Positions 12,901 through 24,301 of a stretch of 64,000 nt of DNA are shown here, piece after piece. Each line of letters begins with the position of its first letter. Positions within the stretch are counted from its first letter, which is position 1. Source of the DNA: Mnemiopsis leidyi (taxonomy: Eukaryota; Ctenophora; Tentaculata; Lobata; Bolinopsidae); NCBI GenBank assembly GCA_000226015.1, contig JH152704.1:31291-95290 (forward strand), in the 5' to 3' direction. The notes below the pieces were generated by a model. That model was not told the DNA's origin and did not search any database. It saw only the letters and a list, made by a program, of their open reading frames with translations. A program made the translations under genes and the position numbers.

Positions 12901-14938
12901 AATGCCTTCTTCCCTGCAGCCGAGATCCTCTCTGCTACCAAGTTCAACGGTAATGAAATCTGCAACGGCATCAAAAAGTCAATAAAAATTTTTATAGATG
13001 GTTTAAAAATGATCTAGAAGTGTAACATATGATGATGACATGTCACATTACTTAAGTCTGTTAAAAGTAAATCGGAAAGCGTATATTTGAATTTGAAAAT
13101 TATCTATAAGTTGAAGGTATTAATAATTAATAATGGTTTTCAATTTCATCAGTCCTTATGCAAATGCAATAATAATGAATATAATAATAGAAACTGATCA
13201 TGGCTCTTAGAAAACCTAAAGTTGAACAACACACTTCTGCTGCAGTATCAATTCACTTTCAGAGACAGTACAACAGTACAAGAATCAAGAAGTACAGGCC
13301 GAGCAGATAGAAGTTCAGACTATCGCCACAATGGTAGTCGACCTGGCGGTGAACGGACTGTCCAACAGTACAGTAACTAACGTCTGGTTCGACCTCTACA
13401 AGAACGCGGTAAGACATCGTCAGTTTTAGTGTTTGGAGTAGATTGTTATGAATTAAAAATTCCCGCATTTTGATTAGAAACGGAATGGTGTTTTATTAAC
13501 ACAAATCTAAAGCAATCTTGATGTACTTAAGAATTTTGTATTTCGATTTGCTCCTAATTGAAATTCTTTTCAACTTCAAGGTCAGGTTTAAAAATAAAAA
13601 TCAATTTTTCATATCTATTCGATCGTTCAGGCCCACAAAAGTGATGACAGGCTGTTTCAAGCAAAATTAAACGGTTCAACAGTGACATACAAGATAGACT
13701 ATGTTTGTGTGAGATATACCACAAACTCTACGAGGAATGGATACTTGGCGGAGAAAGGGATTGTTTGGGAGGGGAATACGTCTACCATTAGCTCTGAAGC
13801 CACCGTCGGTAAGACTAGTTGTACTTGTAGTATAGTAAACTAGTAGAAGTAAAGTTAATCTCTATACTGCAAGTTAATCTCTATACTGCAAGTTATAACT
13901 TAAGCTTCGAATCATGACTCAAAAAATAATTGCCATTAAAGTCATATTATTTGAAATTAAACGGCCACAAACTTTAAGAGAACAAAATTTATTAAGAAAG
14001 TTTACCAACAATCCGACGTCTCTTCCATATCTTCTTGATCTTTACGATCACAGTGACTAATTGGCAATTATGAGAAAAACTCGGCAATGTTTGACAATCC
14101 CAGTCTAGTTATACAAACACATATTGCAGATGTGGCGGAAATACTGCAGAACAAATCTCGGGTTGGAGTTTGGAGTACCGAAGGTTGTGAGACTGTTTAC
14201 GACAAAATGTCAAACGATCCTACAATTCGCTGCACGTGTAGCGGGACTTCGGGCGCATTTACTGTCCTTGCAGTAAGTAACTATGTAGCACTTCACGGGC
14301 GACAGTGGTGTTTCATGACATATCTGAGAATTCTGAAACTTTCAATGCGCGACGGAACGTGCATTCTTATTCGTGAGATCTTTTCTAGTTTCCACTCTTA
14401 GTCTTACACAGTAACATATTCAGAGAATTTTGAGACAAGATTTTCCATCATACTACAAGGAAATTTTGATATCACTAACTGGGATATGCGTGCTGGGAAT
14501 AGCCATGGGAATTCTCATAATCTTTATACCTGCCAAGTAAGTGAAAAAGCAAAGTAGAAATTGTGTGGTCTTAAATTTGACAAGAAACTCCTCGTAGTTT
14601 ATGGGAGTTACTTCTCAAATTTAAGTGGGCACTGTGTCTGACAAAGTTTTTCGCTGCGATTTTTAACTATCGCAAATATTGATTATAGAACCGCACGTAA
14701 AATTGTCCCAAATACACAAAATCGAGAAAAGTTCGAGATCAAAAATTTATAATTATATGTTGCACATATTTTTCCGTAGTACGCTCGTAGATTACTAAGA
14801 GTAAAAATCTCTTGCAGGTTAATGGGAATCCCGAAAGCAGCCAAGATCAATCTTGCTGTGGTCATGCTCCTGCTTCTAGTCGCACTGTACTTCTTGGCCA
14901 GGAAAATGGTCAAGGATTTTGGGAAATTCGAATTTTAG
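9902..14938 (+). CDS. HRM-GAIN-GPS receptor (adhesion-GPCR-like) ending after two transmembrane helices
   Basis: Proposed exons: 9902-10043, 10188-10347, 10525-10661 (VDLFWEKN, LKVFIDG; possibly a ConA/LamG-like sandwich), 10951-11204 and 11356-11534 (hormone-receptor motif: Cys-rich, GEFTWPATLV, LKARRVC...TWSEVDTSEC), 11675-11788, 11903-about 12141, 12254-12440, 12643-12675(?), 12820-12949, 13263-13408, 13631-13808 (GAIN-like), 14130-14272 (GPS: GVWSTEGCETV...RCTCSGTSGAFTVLA), 14424-14536 (TM1) and 14818-14938 (TM2, then ARKMVKDFGKFEF and TAG). Adhesion GPCRs sense extracellular ligands and signal through seven helices. Here no TM3-TM7 exons lie before the next gene. The join between 12141 and 12254 is out of phase in my model, so an exon edge there is wrong or missing. 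Domain identity rests on the HRM and GPS motifs; the N-terminal exon with signal peptide is not found. Confidence 0.78.
14130..14272 (+). other. GPS motif exon with degenerate autoproteolysis site
   Basis: The exon encodes the end of the GAIN domain. The W...GC...C.C framework is present (VWSTEGCE, then CTC), followed by SGTSGAFTVL. Cleaving receptors have His-Leu-(Thr/Ser) after the last Cys; here the His is absent. Confidence 0.75.
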
Positions 14939-15970
14939 CCTCAGCAATTGTTGATTGCTTTTTTTGTTTTTTTTTCTGAAGTTTCTTCGAAACTTTGATG
15001 ATAATTTCATTTTGCACGCTATGGACGCGAGATTTTCGCGATTTCATTCCAATTGAAACTGTAAATGAGAATTATTATCATCGATTCTTTGAATTAATTG
15101 ATATCAACTATTTACAAATACAATTATTTTCTTTTTCTGCGTTTTCCTACCACTCAAATCTTACAAAAAACTATTAATGTACCTGAGTTGGAAAAGTTAA
15201 TAATATTAATGATTAATAAGCGATGAGCCAACATTTTTCCAAATTTTAATTCGAAACTTAAATTTCTAGACGTTTTAAAATTGAAACGCGATAATTTAAC
15301 TCTAACCCAGCGCTGCAATAGAAGTCATTACTGATCGACAAGTTGCCCCAAACCCCAATAATAATGATGTAAAACAAAAAATCTAATGAACTTTGTTGAT
15401 TTTTATATATAAACATATAAACATATAAAGACATAATAAAAACATAAACACATAGGATAAGATAATCTCGACATAATCTCGACAAGGCTTATTGAATCAA
15501 ATACATGGAAAAATTTTAGATACACATGAAATTCATGATGTGTGCAGTGAATGAATCTGAGTATGAAATAACGAAAAATGATGGTATGAAACAAAATGTA
15601 AGACAGCCAAACATAAAAACATAATGTAATTGTAACAATTTCTTAGGTATGATTGAAAGAAGTTCATCGTAACATAAAACATTAAGATCAAGAAAACTGC
15701 CCATTAATCTTTCTCTGTAGTAGGAAGATCTGTACAAATAACAGTTTGAATACAAAATGCCCTTCAAAATTATAAAAAATAAAAATTCTCAATCAAGGTT
15801 AATAATGATGCTTATTTATAAATTCAAAGCCATTTTAGGTTTGTTTATTAATTTAAACTTTAAAGATGAATGTTCCAGACAGTTTCACCATCCCTATCAG
15901 CAATCAGAAATTCAATGTTTTTTAATTTCAAGTTCAACGGCTACTAAATTGTATATATAACACAATCCCA
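14939..15970. other. AT-rich gap between two convergent genes
   Basis: It holds the 3' ends of the receptor (plus) and the ATPase (minus). Very AT-rich, with runs of aaacataaacata near 15414-15455. A minus-strand AATAAA (forward tttatt at about 15844) lies some 125 bp beyond the ATPase stop and could serve for polyadenylation. No exon for receptor helices TM3-TM7 is recognisable. Confidence 0.5.
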
Positions 15971-18900
15971 TCAAACACCACTGCTGGATTCCAGGGGCCA
16001 AGTTCCACCACGATCCATCTCATCAACAAGCCGCTTGAACTTGTTCTTATGTCCCTTCTTGCACCTCAAAAACTTCAAGAACCACTGCAAAGGACGACAG
16101 ACCCTGTACGAGTACTCCACCCCTAACGCCAAGACCAGGTTTCCCACCACCAGACCCAACATTATCAACTTGTAGGTGTTACTGGGGATATCAGCCATCT
16201 CCAACTTAGGGATCCTGTCCGAGGGTACAAACATGACCAATAGGAGTATACCAGTAGTGAGGAGCACACTGATACACATGGGGATGTTCGTGTATAAGGC
16301 TCGTCTGTGGGGGTATCCTATAGAGACGACCAGGGAGATGATGATGTACTGGAAGGAGGAGTGGAGGAAGTTGACGGTGGTCTCGTAGTAAGCCACGTAC
16401 ATTTCACCCTCGGCCAGGTAGGCGGTTCTGATCACGTTGAAAGGGTCGTACCAGGTTTGTTGTTGGACCAGCCACATTGACAGCAGGAGAAACCCAACCA
16501 CGATGACAGTCTGGACGATGAAACTGAAGATTGTGTAAGGGTGCATCAGGCTTCCTCGGGGTCTCTTCATGGCTAAAATCTTGGCCGGTTTAGTGTACCC
16601 AAGTGCAAAGTCGAACATAAGAACCACGGCAAGGTCCTCTAAGAGATACTGATAGTCCCCTAAGATAGACTCATACTGAATGAGAAGCAACACAGAGACG
16701 TACTGTATGACACTGTACATGGCAGTGAAGCGGAACACCGCCATCCCGTTCTCAAGAGCTCCACGGCCCTCTTTGAGGAGGACCGGGACACAGGTGGTGT
16801 TGAAGACTGCGCTGGTGAAGGGGGCTGCCAGGGACGCTTCACCTGTGATAAGGGGATGTTATGAATCGTTTGGTGTGTTGTTTATCGCTAGTAAAGATAG
16901 GTAGCATGAAATTAACTTCAGTAAATTATCACGGGAATAATATTAGAATATTTAACTTTAACTGAAATGAAAAGCAAACTGAAGACAGAAGCACAAGTTG
17001 TATTTGCTAACGTCAATACTCTACAGAATCTCCTTTCAATAAAACCTTACATTTAGAAAGCGCGATGCCGACGTTTGCATGCCGGAGAGCTTCACAATCG
17101 TTAGCCCCGTCCCCACACATACAGATGGAGTAACTTCTCTGTTGCATCTCGTCTATTAGAGACTTCTTCTGTTCAGGACTAAATCTGGAGTGATGAGGGA
17201 GATTAGCTTGTCATCTTATAATGATATCTCACGATTTTAGTGACCACAAGGAGGCGGTATCTATATACTTTTCTATGTATCTTTATTCTATGTATCTATA
17301 TTCTATGTCCTTGCAAGTTCCACTGATCCCGTAGAAAAGATCGCTAATAATTGGCAAGAGGCTAAATGAGCACCACTCAATCTCGGTCTCCTAACTGAGA
17401 CGAACCTGGCAAAGATGGTCCCAGTGACACAGACTCTGTCCATCAAACTCTTGTCATGTTTTGAGATGAGCTGGAATGTTGCTCCCTCCATCGCCAGATG
17501 AACCTTTCTGTATGGTCCCCAGTACATGTTGTGAGTGTCCTCCATAGCTATTCCGACTGGAGTGTGTTCCTGGATATCGTATTTATCTTTAACTTGTCAC
17601 CTCGATATTAATAAAAAACTTTAACAATCTACTTCCGTTCCGAGGCTATAGTTGCTGTAGTTCAGATGAAGTTGTGGAAAATTACCGGTAATACTCGACA
17701 CCTAACACTGAGTCCCACCTGTAGTGTGTATTGTACATCCAGACCCCCGTCCTCTCTCAACTCTGCAGTTACCAAGTACAAGTCCGCACTATCAGGTATC
17801 ATGGAGCAATCTCTTCCGACACAGACAGCTGTTTTTAGGTTGTCTCCAGTGCACATTACCGTCCTTAAACCTGGAGGTAGAGTTGGTAATATAGTAGTTC
17901 TGGTAATATATAGTGTTGGTAATATAGTAGTGTTGGTATTAGAGCTGTCTAACTGCTGAAACTCAAAGTTATTTGTTTGGGGATTCGTTATTTTTGGGAA
18001 AACATATCAGTTCGTTAAAAGGGTAAATTTGGGATTTAAATACTTCTACTTTTAGAGGTCTTTTCTATATAAATTTGTGTACCAATGTATATATTCATAA
18101 ATTCGGCAGAACCGTCAACCTAAAGGTTGGTAAAGCAAATTTCTAGCTTAAACAGAAGTAAGACTAACTCCATTCACCCACCTGCTCGTTTAAGCTCCTC
18201 CACAACATCTCTAGTCTCTGGTTTGAGTCTGTTTGCCAGGACCAGGAATCCTTGAAAAGTAAGTCCGGACTCCAGTGAGTCTCGAGGAGTAGACAGTATG
18301 TCGTTATTGTTTGGGAGGGTCTTACTGGCGTAGGCTATTATTCTGTACCCTGGAGAGAGAAAGTCGTGTTGTCATGGCTACACCGTAATACCGTGGCTAT
18401 TGTAAAGTTTTGAAGAAATGGCACACAGCGTAGGGTGTAGATAGATTTCAAAGATTTTATAATTTCTATTGTTTAAAGATAATTAATACTCCTAAGTACA
18501 GTGAATTTTCTTTAAAAAGCAAAGTTAATGCAATGGGGATTGGGACCCATTCAGTTCTCAGGATCAGTAAGGGACGCCTACAAAACAGTAGAAATTGGCA
18601 GCAAGTAGTGATAGCAACTTTATTGGAACCTTGAGATGAGAGATTGTCAAGTTGAGTAGTAAAGTCACCAGGAATAGTTGCTTTGTCACAGTGGAGCATT
18701 ATCTGTTCCGGTGCTCCTGAAAATTAGACAGGTTGTTTTCTCAGTTTTTTAAACGGTAATTTGCTTTTTAAGATTTTCGGTTAGGGTTTAATTTTCCGTG
18801 ATAGTGTCCTTCTGCATCAAATTCCTAAAAGGATCATCACCTAAGTTCCAAAATTCCTGACTTGTCAAATAGACCAAACTATTCGCTATATCCAAGAGTA

Positions 18901-21900
18901 CTGACAATATCCTACATCCTCACCTTTACAGAACACCCACACTTCTCCATCAGCAGCCTCACAAACTACTGACATCCTCTTCAGGTGGGACTCGAATGGG
19001 ATGATCTTGATGAGTCCCAACTTGGCACCGGTTTTGGAGTCCACCGTCTCCGCAGTAACTTGATTCTTATACAGCTCCTGCTCGATATCACTCACCTTGA
19101 ATTCAAACCTGAAATCGGTTTAAAAGTTACCTTATGAAATGCTTTTAAAGAAAATCGTTTAAATAGTTTTACTTTTAACGCATAATTTCGTTTATCATTA
19201 ATCATTATCAGCTTCAAAATAAACACTGTATGCACTGACCCGCTGGCATGTTGACCTATCAAGTCTATAGGATCCCCGCAAATCTTATCGTTTATAACGG
19301 ACAGAGAATGACAGCAAGACAACGCCCCTCTCAAATGTTGGTCGATGTTTATAGTTTGTTCTTCAGAGAAAACCCCGCTGTTCACAGAGAGTACACAGTG
19401 GAGAGTTAGCCCTTCCTCTGTTAGAGTGCCTGAGAGCAGGGGCGTCAAAATACTTTTGTTTATAGTTTATGTGGTTGCCATGGTAACCAGTAACCACTAA
19501 CCCTGGTAACAATGGTAACTTGTGGTAGCTATGGTAACCATTAACCATGGTAACAATGGTAACTTGTGGTAGCTATGGTAACCAATAACCATGGTAACAA
19601 TGGTAACTTGTGGTAGCTATGGTAACCAATAACCGTGGTAACAATGGTAACTTGTGGTAGCTATGGTAACCAATAACCATGGTAACAATGGTAACTTGTG
19701 GTAGCTATGGTAACCAGTAACCATGTTAACAATGGAAACTATGGTGACTATACTAACCATGCTAAACATGGCAACTATAGCAACCAAGGTTAATGATCTT
19801 TCTGTTTTTGTCCAGTTGCAAAGTAGGTATAATAAAGTAATAATACAATAATACGATTCACCTGTCTTATCAAAAACACACATCTTCACTTTTCCAGCGA
19901 TATTGATGGAATTTGGAAGAGCAACCTTGATTTTGTCTTGTTTGAGTCGCCTAATAGCGTAGTAAACTGCGATACTCAGGGCGAGAGGAAGGGAAGGTGC
20001 AATGATGATTGTTATCTGAAGTATAGTTTTGTTTTTCAACTGAGAAGTAGGTTGTTGTGTGAATATAATTTTAGTCTTAGCCTTGTTGTGTGAATGTAAT
20101 AATTACTTTTTTAGTCTTAGCCTCAACACAACTTCTTATATTGAAGTTTATACTGTAGAAACTAGTACATCAATAGATGTGAGAATTCTTGGGGAGGAGT
20201 CGCAATGTTTCTTGTAGGTGACCCATGACAGTGTATCTCGAAATAGGTTGGTCGTGTCTGGCCTTACATTAGCCAATCACTGTGACATGATTAGAAAAAT
20301 TCCGACTCCTCCCAAAAAGGTCTGACGTCCATAGGTATGTAATGTAAACTTAAATGATGCTAACCAGGTCCAAAGAATTAAGGATGGCATCAGCTACAGA
20401 GTACTCGTTCTTAATGCAATCGTAAATATTGTAGATCATGCCTGCCAATCCAATTACAGCCATTATCTTGATGTACGTCCACGCCTCCGAGTAGAACTTG
20501 AACTTCTGAGTTTGGCTGGGGTGGAGCATAAACTTGACAGTTTCTCCCTTCTTAGTTCTGAATCCTGTTCTTGTCACTAGACAGTAAACCTGGGGGAAAT
20601 GGTGGGTTTTTGTTATTAGACGCGTAAAATTTGACATGTAATTTCCATAAATCGATGGTAAGTTGCCGAGAGTAAGTTCAAACCGACAAAACATGGTAGA
20701 TACAATAAATAAGTTTTAATAAAGGAGCAACTCGAGTTGCTCCTTCATCAAAACTATCTCTTACATTAGTATCCTCTCCCGAGGGCGGTGGCCTTGTTTG
20801 TAAGATAGTAGTTCCTGAAAAAAGCGTGTTTACTTCGTTCTTATCAGCATGGTACTCTTCTTCTATCCTGAAAATAAGGGAGGAATATCCAGTTAGCTGT
20901 TAAATGAGTATTTCATGAATTAAATTAGTTTGCCAATGGAAGAGCGGATAAAATTTCAATTGGAAAGATTATGAAACTCTACCATTCGAAAGGGAGCGGG
21001 TTTTTAAGAGTGGGTACACTTTCTCCAGTGAGCATTGCTTCGTCTACCACTACACTCCCACACAGTAATACACCGTCATACGATACCTGCATTATAGGAG
21101 TGTTAGGTCGGTTACTAGTTAGCTACCTTGGTTACTTGTTAGTTATCATGGTTACTAGTTAGTTAACATGGTTACTAGTTAGTTACCATGGTTACTTGTT
21201 AGTTATCATGGTTACTTGTTAGTTATCATGGTTACTAGTTAGTTATCATGGTTACTTGTTAGTTATCATGGTTACTTGTTAGTTATTCATGGTTACTTGT
21301 TAGTTATCATGGTTANNNNNNNNNNNGTTATCATGGTTACTGTTAGTTATCATGGTTACTAGTTAGTTATCATGGTTACTAGTTAGTTATCATGGTGACT
21401 TGTTAGTTATCATGGTTACTAGTTAGTTATCATGGTGACTTGTTAGTTATCATGGTTACTGGTTAGTTATTATGGTTACTTGTTAGTTATCATGGTTGCT
21501 AGTTAGTTATCATGGTTACTTGTTAGTTATCATGGTTACTTGTTAGTTATCATGGTTACTAATTAGCTACATTGGTTACTTGTTAGTTATCATGGTTACT
21601 AGTTAGTAAACATGGTTACTAGTTAGTTACCATGGTTAGTAATTAGTTATCATGGTTACAAGTAAGTTACCATGATAACTAGTTAGTTACCATTGCATGA
21701 TAACTAGTTAGTTATCATGGTTACTAGTTAGTTAACCGTGGTTACCAGATAGTTCTCGTGGTTACTTGTTAGTTAGCACAGTTACTAGTTAGTTACCGAG
21801 TTACTAGTTAGTAACCATGGTTACTAGTTAGTTACCATGGTCACCTGTCGGTAACTATACGATATCTGTAAAGAGGGGAGTAAGATTGGTAAAAACTCTA

Positions 21901-24124
21901 CAATTGTCATGTTAGCACAGTAGCTGTTCAATACTGTACATCATACACAAGTACAATGTACATTTTATAGTGCGTGTGTCCTAATTACACTATCCTATGG
22001 CCGTCAAGTAGGTAACAAAAGTACCATGATTAATAATGACACGTGATAAGGGTTTCCATGGTGACGTAAGGGTTCCCATGGTGACGTAATGGTTCCCATG
22101 GTGACGTAATGGTTCCCATGGTGACGTAATGAAAAGAAGGTAACATGTGGTATTGAATTTACCTTGGTTTCTGCAAATGGAACTCTGACAATGTCTCCGG
22201 GGACCAGATCTCCTGATTTGATCGTCTGAAATTAGAGAATTTTAACATAGCATAGAAGATAAAAAACAACTACAGTTCAAATCAAAATAGACCTCACGTA
22301 ACATGCTTCAGTACATACTTCTAGTCAGATTGTAGTATAATGCACATTGCTCTCACTTTTAAGAGCTGCGTAATTGTTCATAATGTGTACATGCGTAATT
22401 TGATTATCAAAGTGGTGCTTCAAATACATTTGGAGGAAGAGTCAAAAGGGGAATCACACCAGAAATGTATTTTGAGAAAACACTTTTTTCTGAAACTTTA
22501 TACAGGTAAACCGTAAACGCAAACGCGAAAATGGAAAAAACCAATGCCCTCCGTGAGGCTCGAACTCACGACCTTCAGATTATGAGACTGACGCTCTAAC
22601 CAACTGAGCCAGGAAGGCTTGTGTCGCAACGATAATATTGTAAAGTGATACGTAGAAATAAATGTTACAAAGCAACGCAGAACAGCGATGTTTCTGATTT
22701 CTAACAAAATCATTTTTCGCTGCATTTGCAAATGAATAAAATCATAAAATCATATAATTAAATCAAAATGAACCAAAGACGTAAAATATCTATTAAAAAA
22801 TTACAGAAGAGAACTTTACCTCAATTTTGCCTCCACGTTTAACCTCAACCTCACATTCAAACAACACAGCTCGCCGCAACTTCACTATAGCTTTCCGAGT
22901 AATGTACGTAGTAGAGGCGGCTGATAAAACTGACATGACTATAATAACAGTTGCGTATATCTCGTAGTAGTTGTTATACCTGGAGAGGGAATTAGACTCT
23001 AACAGAATGTCACCAAACGAAAAACATCAAACGATAAACCAAATAAAGGATAAAAATAATTAAAAAAAAGTTAAACTTACCACACGATACAGCTGAAGAG
23101 CTGGAAAAAGTAGAAGAATGTCAGAACTTCAGTCAGGACGAAATGTAGAACTGGTTTTAGCGGGACATCCAGTATGTTCCTTCCAAACACCTGTAGTTAT
23201 GTGTGTAATGATAACTGAAATCTTACTTACTAAGATCCTTCTCAAAATACTTTGAAAATTAACCTTTTGTATATCTTCTGGCAAAACTCCAAAACTTCAA
23301 TCTCAAATTAACAAAATTTCAATATCACGTGACTAAGACATATGATCAAACCTGAGTTAGCGTGTCCAGAGCTAGGTTATCAGAGGAGATCATGTCCTTC
23401 AGAACAGCAGTAGTCTCCCCGTCCCCCAGCCCAGTTATTCTGACTAGGGAGGTTCCCGTGAAGACATAGCGATCTAGCTTGTACTCGACTATCTGGAGGT
23501 GTTGTGGGGATTTTAGAATCTTCTTGAATTTATTGCTATTTTATTGCCAATTTATCCAGATTATCGCCGAAAACCTTCGCGAAATGCAAACAATTATCAA
23601 CGAAAATAAATCAAGCAGCTGCAACAAACGGCAAACCAATGACTGCAGAGAAAACAAATCACTTACAGATATATCATCGTTGTGATCCGAGAATTGACTG
23701 AGTTTGTTTACGATGTAGTTTCCTAGGTCTGCTTTCTGCAATCTCACTTTTACTACCTTTGCTTGAGCACATTTCGTCCTTTCTTCAACCAAAAACACTG
23801 TCGCTTCATTTGCTGCACACACCGAATGTGTTATCAGTGTCTTCCACTTTGGTTTCCAAAACCCTGCAAGTTTTTCGGTCAAAAGATTTTCTCCTGGCTT
23901 TGCTGAATATATTTCCTAGAAATACTTTTAAGGTTTGATCCATCTAAGAACTGATCGATAGTGCAAATTTGTTCTCCCAACTTTACAGAGAGAGAGAGAG
24001 AAATATTGATTTGAGAGTACTCACCGAGAAGAAATCGAAGAATAAAAGTTAGCGACAAAGTAAGCACACACGAGATGATAAACAGAACGAATTTGACTTT
24101 GTTCTGTTTAGCCCCGATAGCTAT
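15971..24124 (-). CDS. P5B-type transport ATPase (ATP13A2/ATP13A3-like), nearly complete, 18 exons
   Basis: Exons read right to left, all with consistent phases: 24025-24124, 23667-23863 (FWKPKW), 23352-23492, 23081-23190, 22820-22979, 22163-22225, 20983-21086 (actuator loop MLTGESVP), 20765-20867, 20365-20589 (VTRTGF), 19862-20039 (M4, APSLP, then FDKT), 19240-19429 (GTLTEEG, GDPIDL), 18924-19108, 18630-18716 (GAPEQI), 18182-18349, 17719-17870 (CTGDN), 17406-17569, 17051-17184 (CGDGANDC) and 15971-16842 (last helices, stop TGA at 15973-15971). P5B pumps sit in late endosome/lysosome membranes; characterised members export polyamines into the cytosol. The catalytic Asp is at 19869-19871, and the DKTG motif is split by an intron. 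The start codon is not settled: the frame stays open to an ATG at 24301, but tttatgtttcag before 24124 looks like an acceptor, so an upstream first exon is likely. Confidence 0.93.
19450..19790. repeat. Minisatellite, about 43-bp unit with ggtaacc cores, in ATPase intron
   Basis: About six copies of a unit reading aaccatggtaacaatggtaa then cttgtggtagctatggtaac. It fills most of the intron between the exons encoding FDKT and GTLTEEG. The minus-strand ORFs crossing it are artefacts. Confidence 0.9.
20712..20755. repeat. 44-bp near-perfect palindrome
   Basis: aaggagcaactc is followed directly by gagttgctcctt (24 bp perfect, 20722-20745), extended by agttttaat / catcaaaact arms. It lies in the intron between exons 20765-20867 and 20365-20589 of the ATPase gene. 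Confidence 0.85.
21095..21858. repeat. Minisatellite, about 20-bp unit (ggttactagttagttatcat), in ATPase intron
   Basis: More than 30 imperfect copies of ggttact(a/t)gttagttatcat, with an assembly gap at 21316-21325 that is probably a collapsed part of the array. It lies in the intron between the exons 22163-22225 and 20983-21086. Confidence 0.93.
22048..22132. repeat. 21-bp tandem repeat ggttcccatggtgacgtaat, four copies
   Basis: Four head-to-tail copies, the first slightly diverged (gggtttccatggtgacgtaa), in the same ATPase intron as the larger array. Confidence 0.88.
22546..22618 (-). tRNA. tRNA-Met (CAT), elongator type
   Basis: On the minus strand a 73-nt cloverleaf begins GCCTTCC and ends GGAGGGC; these pair over seven positions with one T-G wobble. 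The A box (TGGCTCAGTTGGTTAGAGC) and B box (GGTCGTGAGTTCGAGCC) are intact. The anticodon loop CTCATAA gives CAT, and the TCAGTCTCATAATCTGA arm is typical of elongator tRNA-Met. No intron. A T6 Pol III terminator lies a few bases after the gene. It sits in an intron of the ATPase gene, on the same strand. Confidence 0.95.
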
Positions 24125-24301
24125 CTGAAACATAAACTTTGTCAGCGATAACGGATAAATCAATGTTGAAGCAGTTAACGTACCAGTAACCAATTGAACT
24201 TTTATTGGGCAAAATCTTCCAAATTTACCCCAAAATGAAGTTCGGGATACGCTACAAAATACAAGCACGTGTTTGCAATGAGACCTGACGCCGCGCACCA
24301 T

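Noticed and set aside
23879-24301. ATPase start codon at 24301
   Set aside because: Not adopted as start: the frame is open, but the upstream part lacks family resemblance and a good acceptor precedes the TM-containing exon. Kept as an alternative in the ATPase entry.
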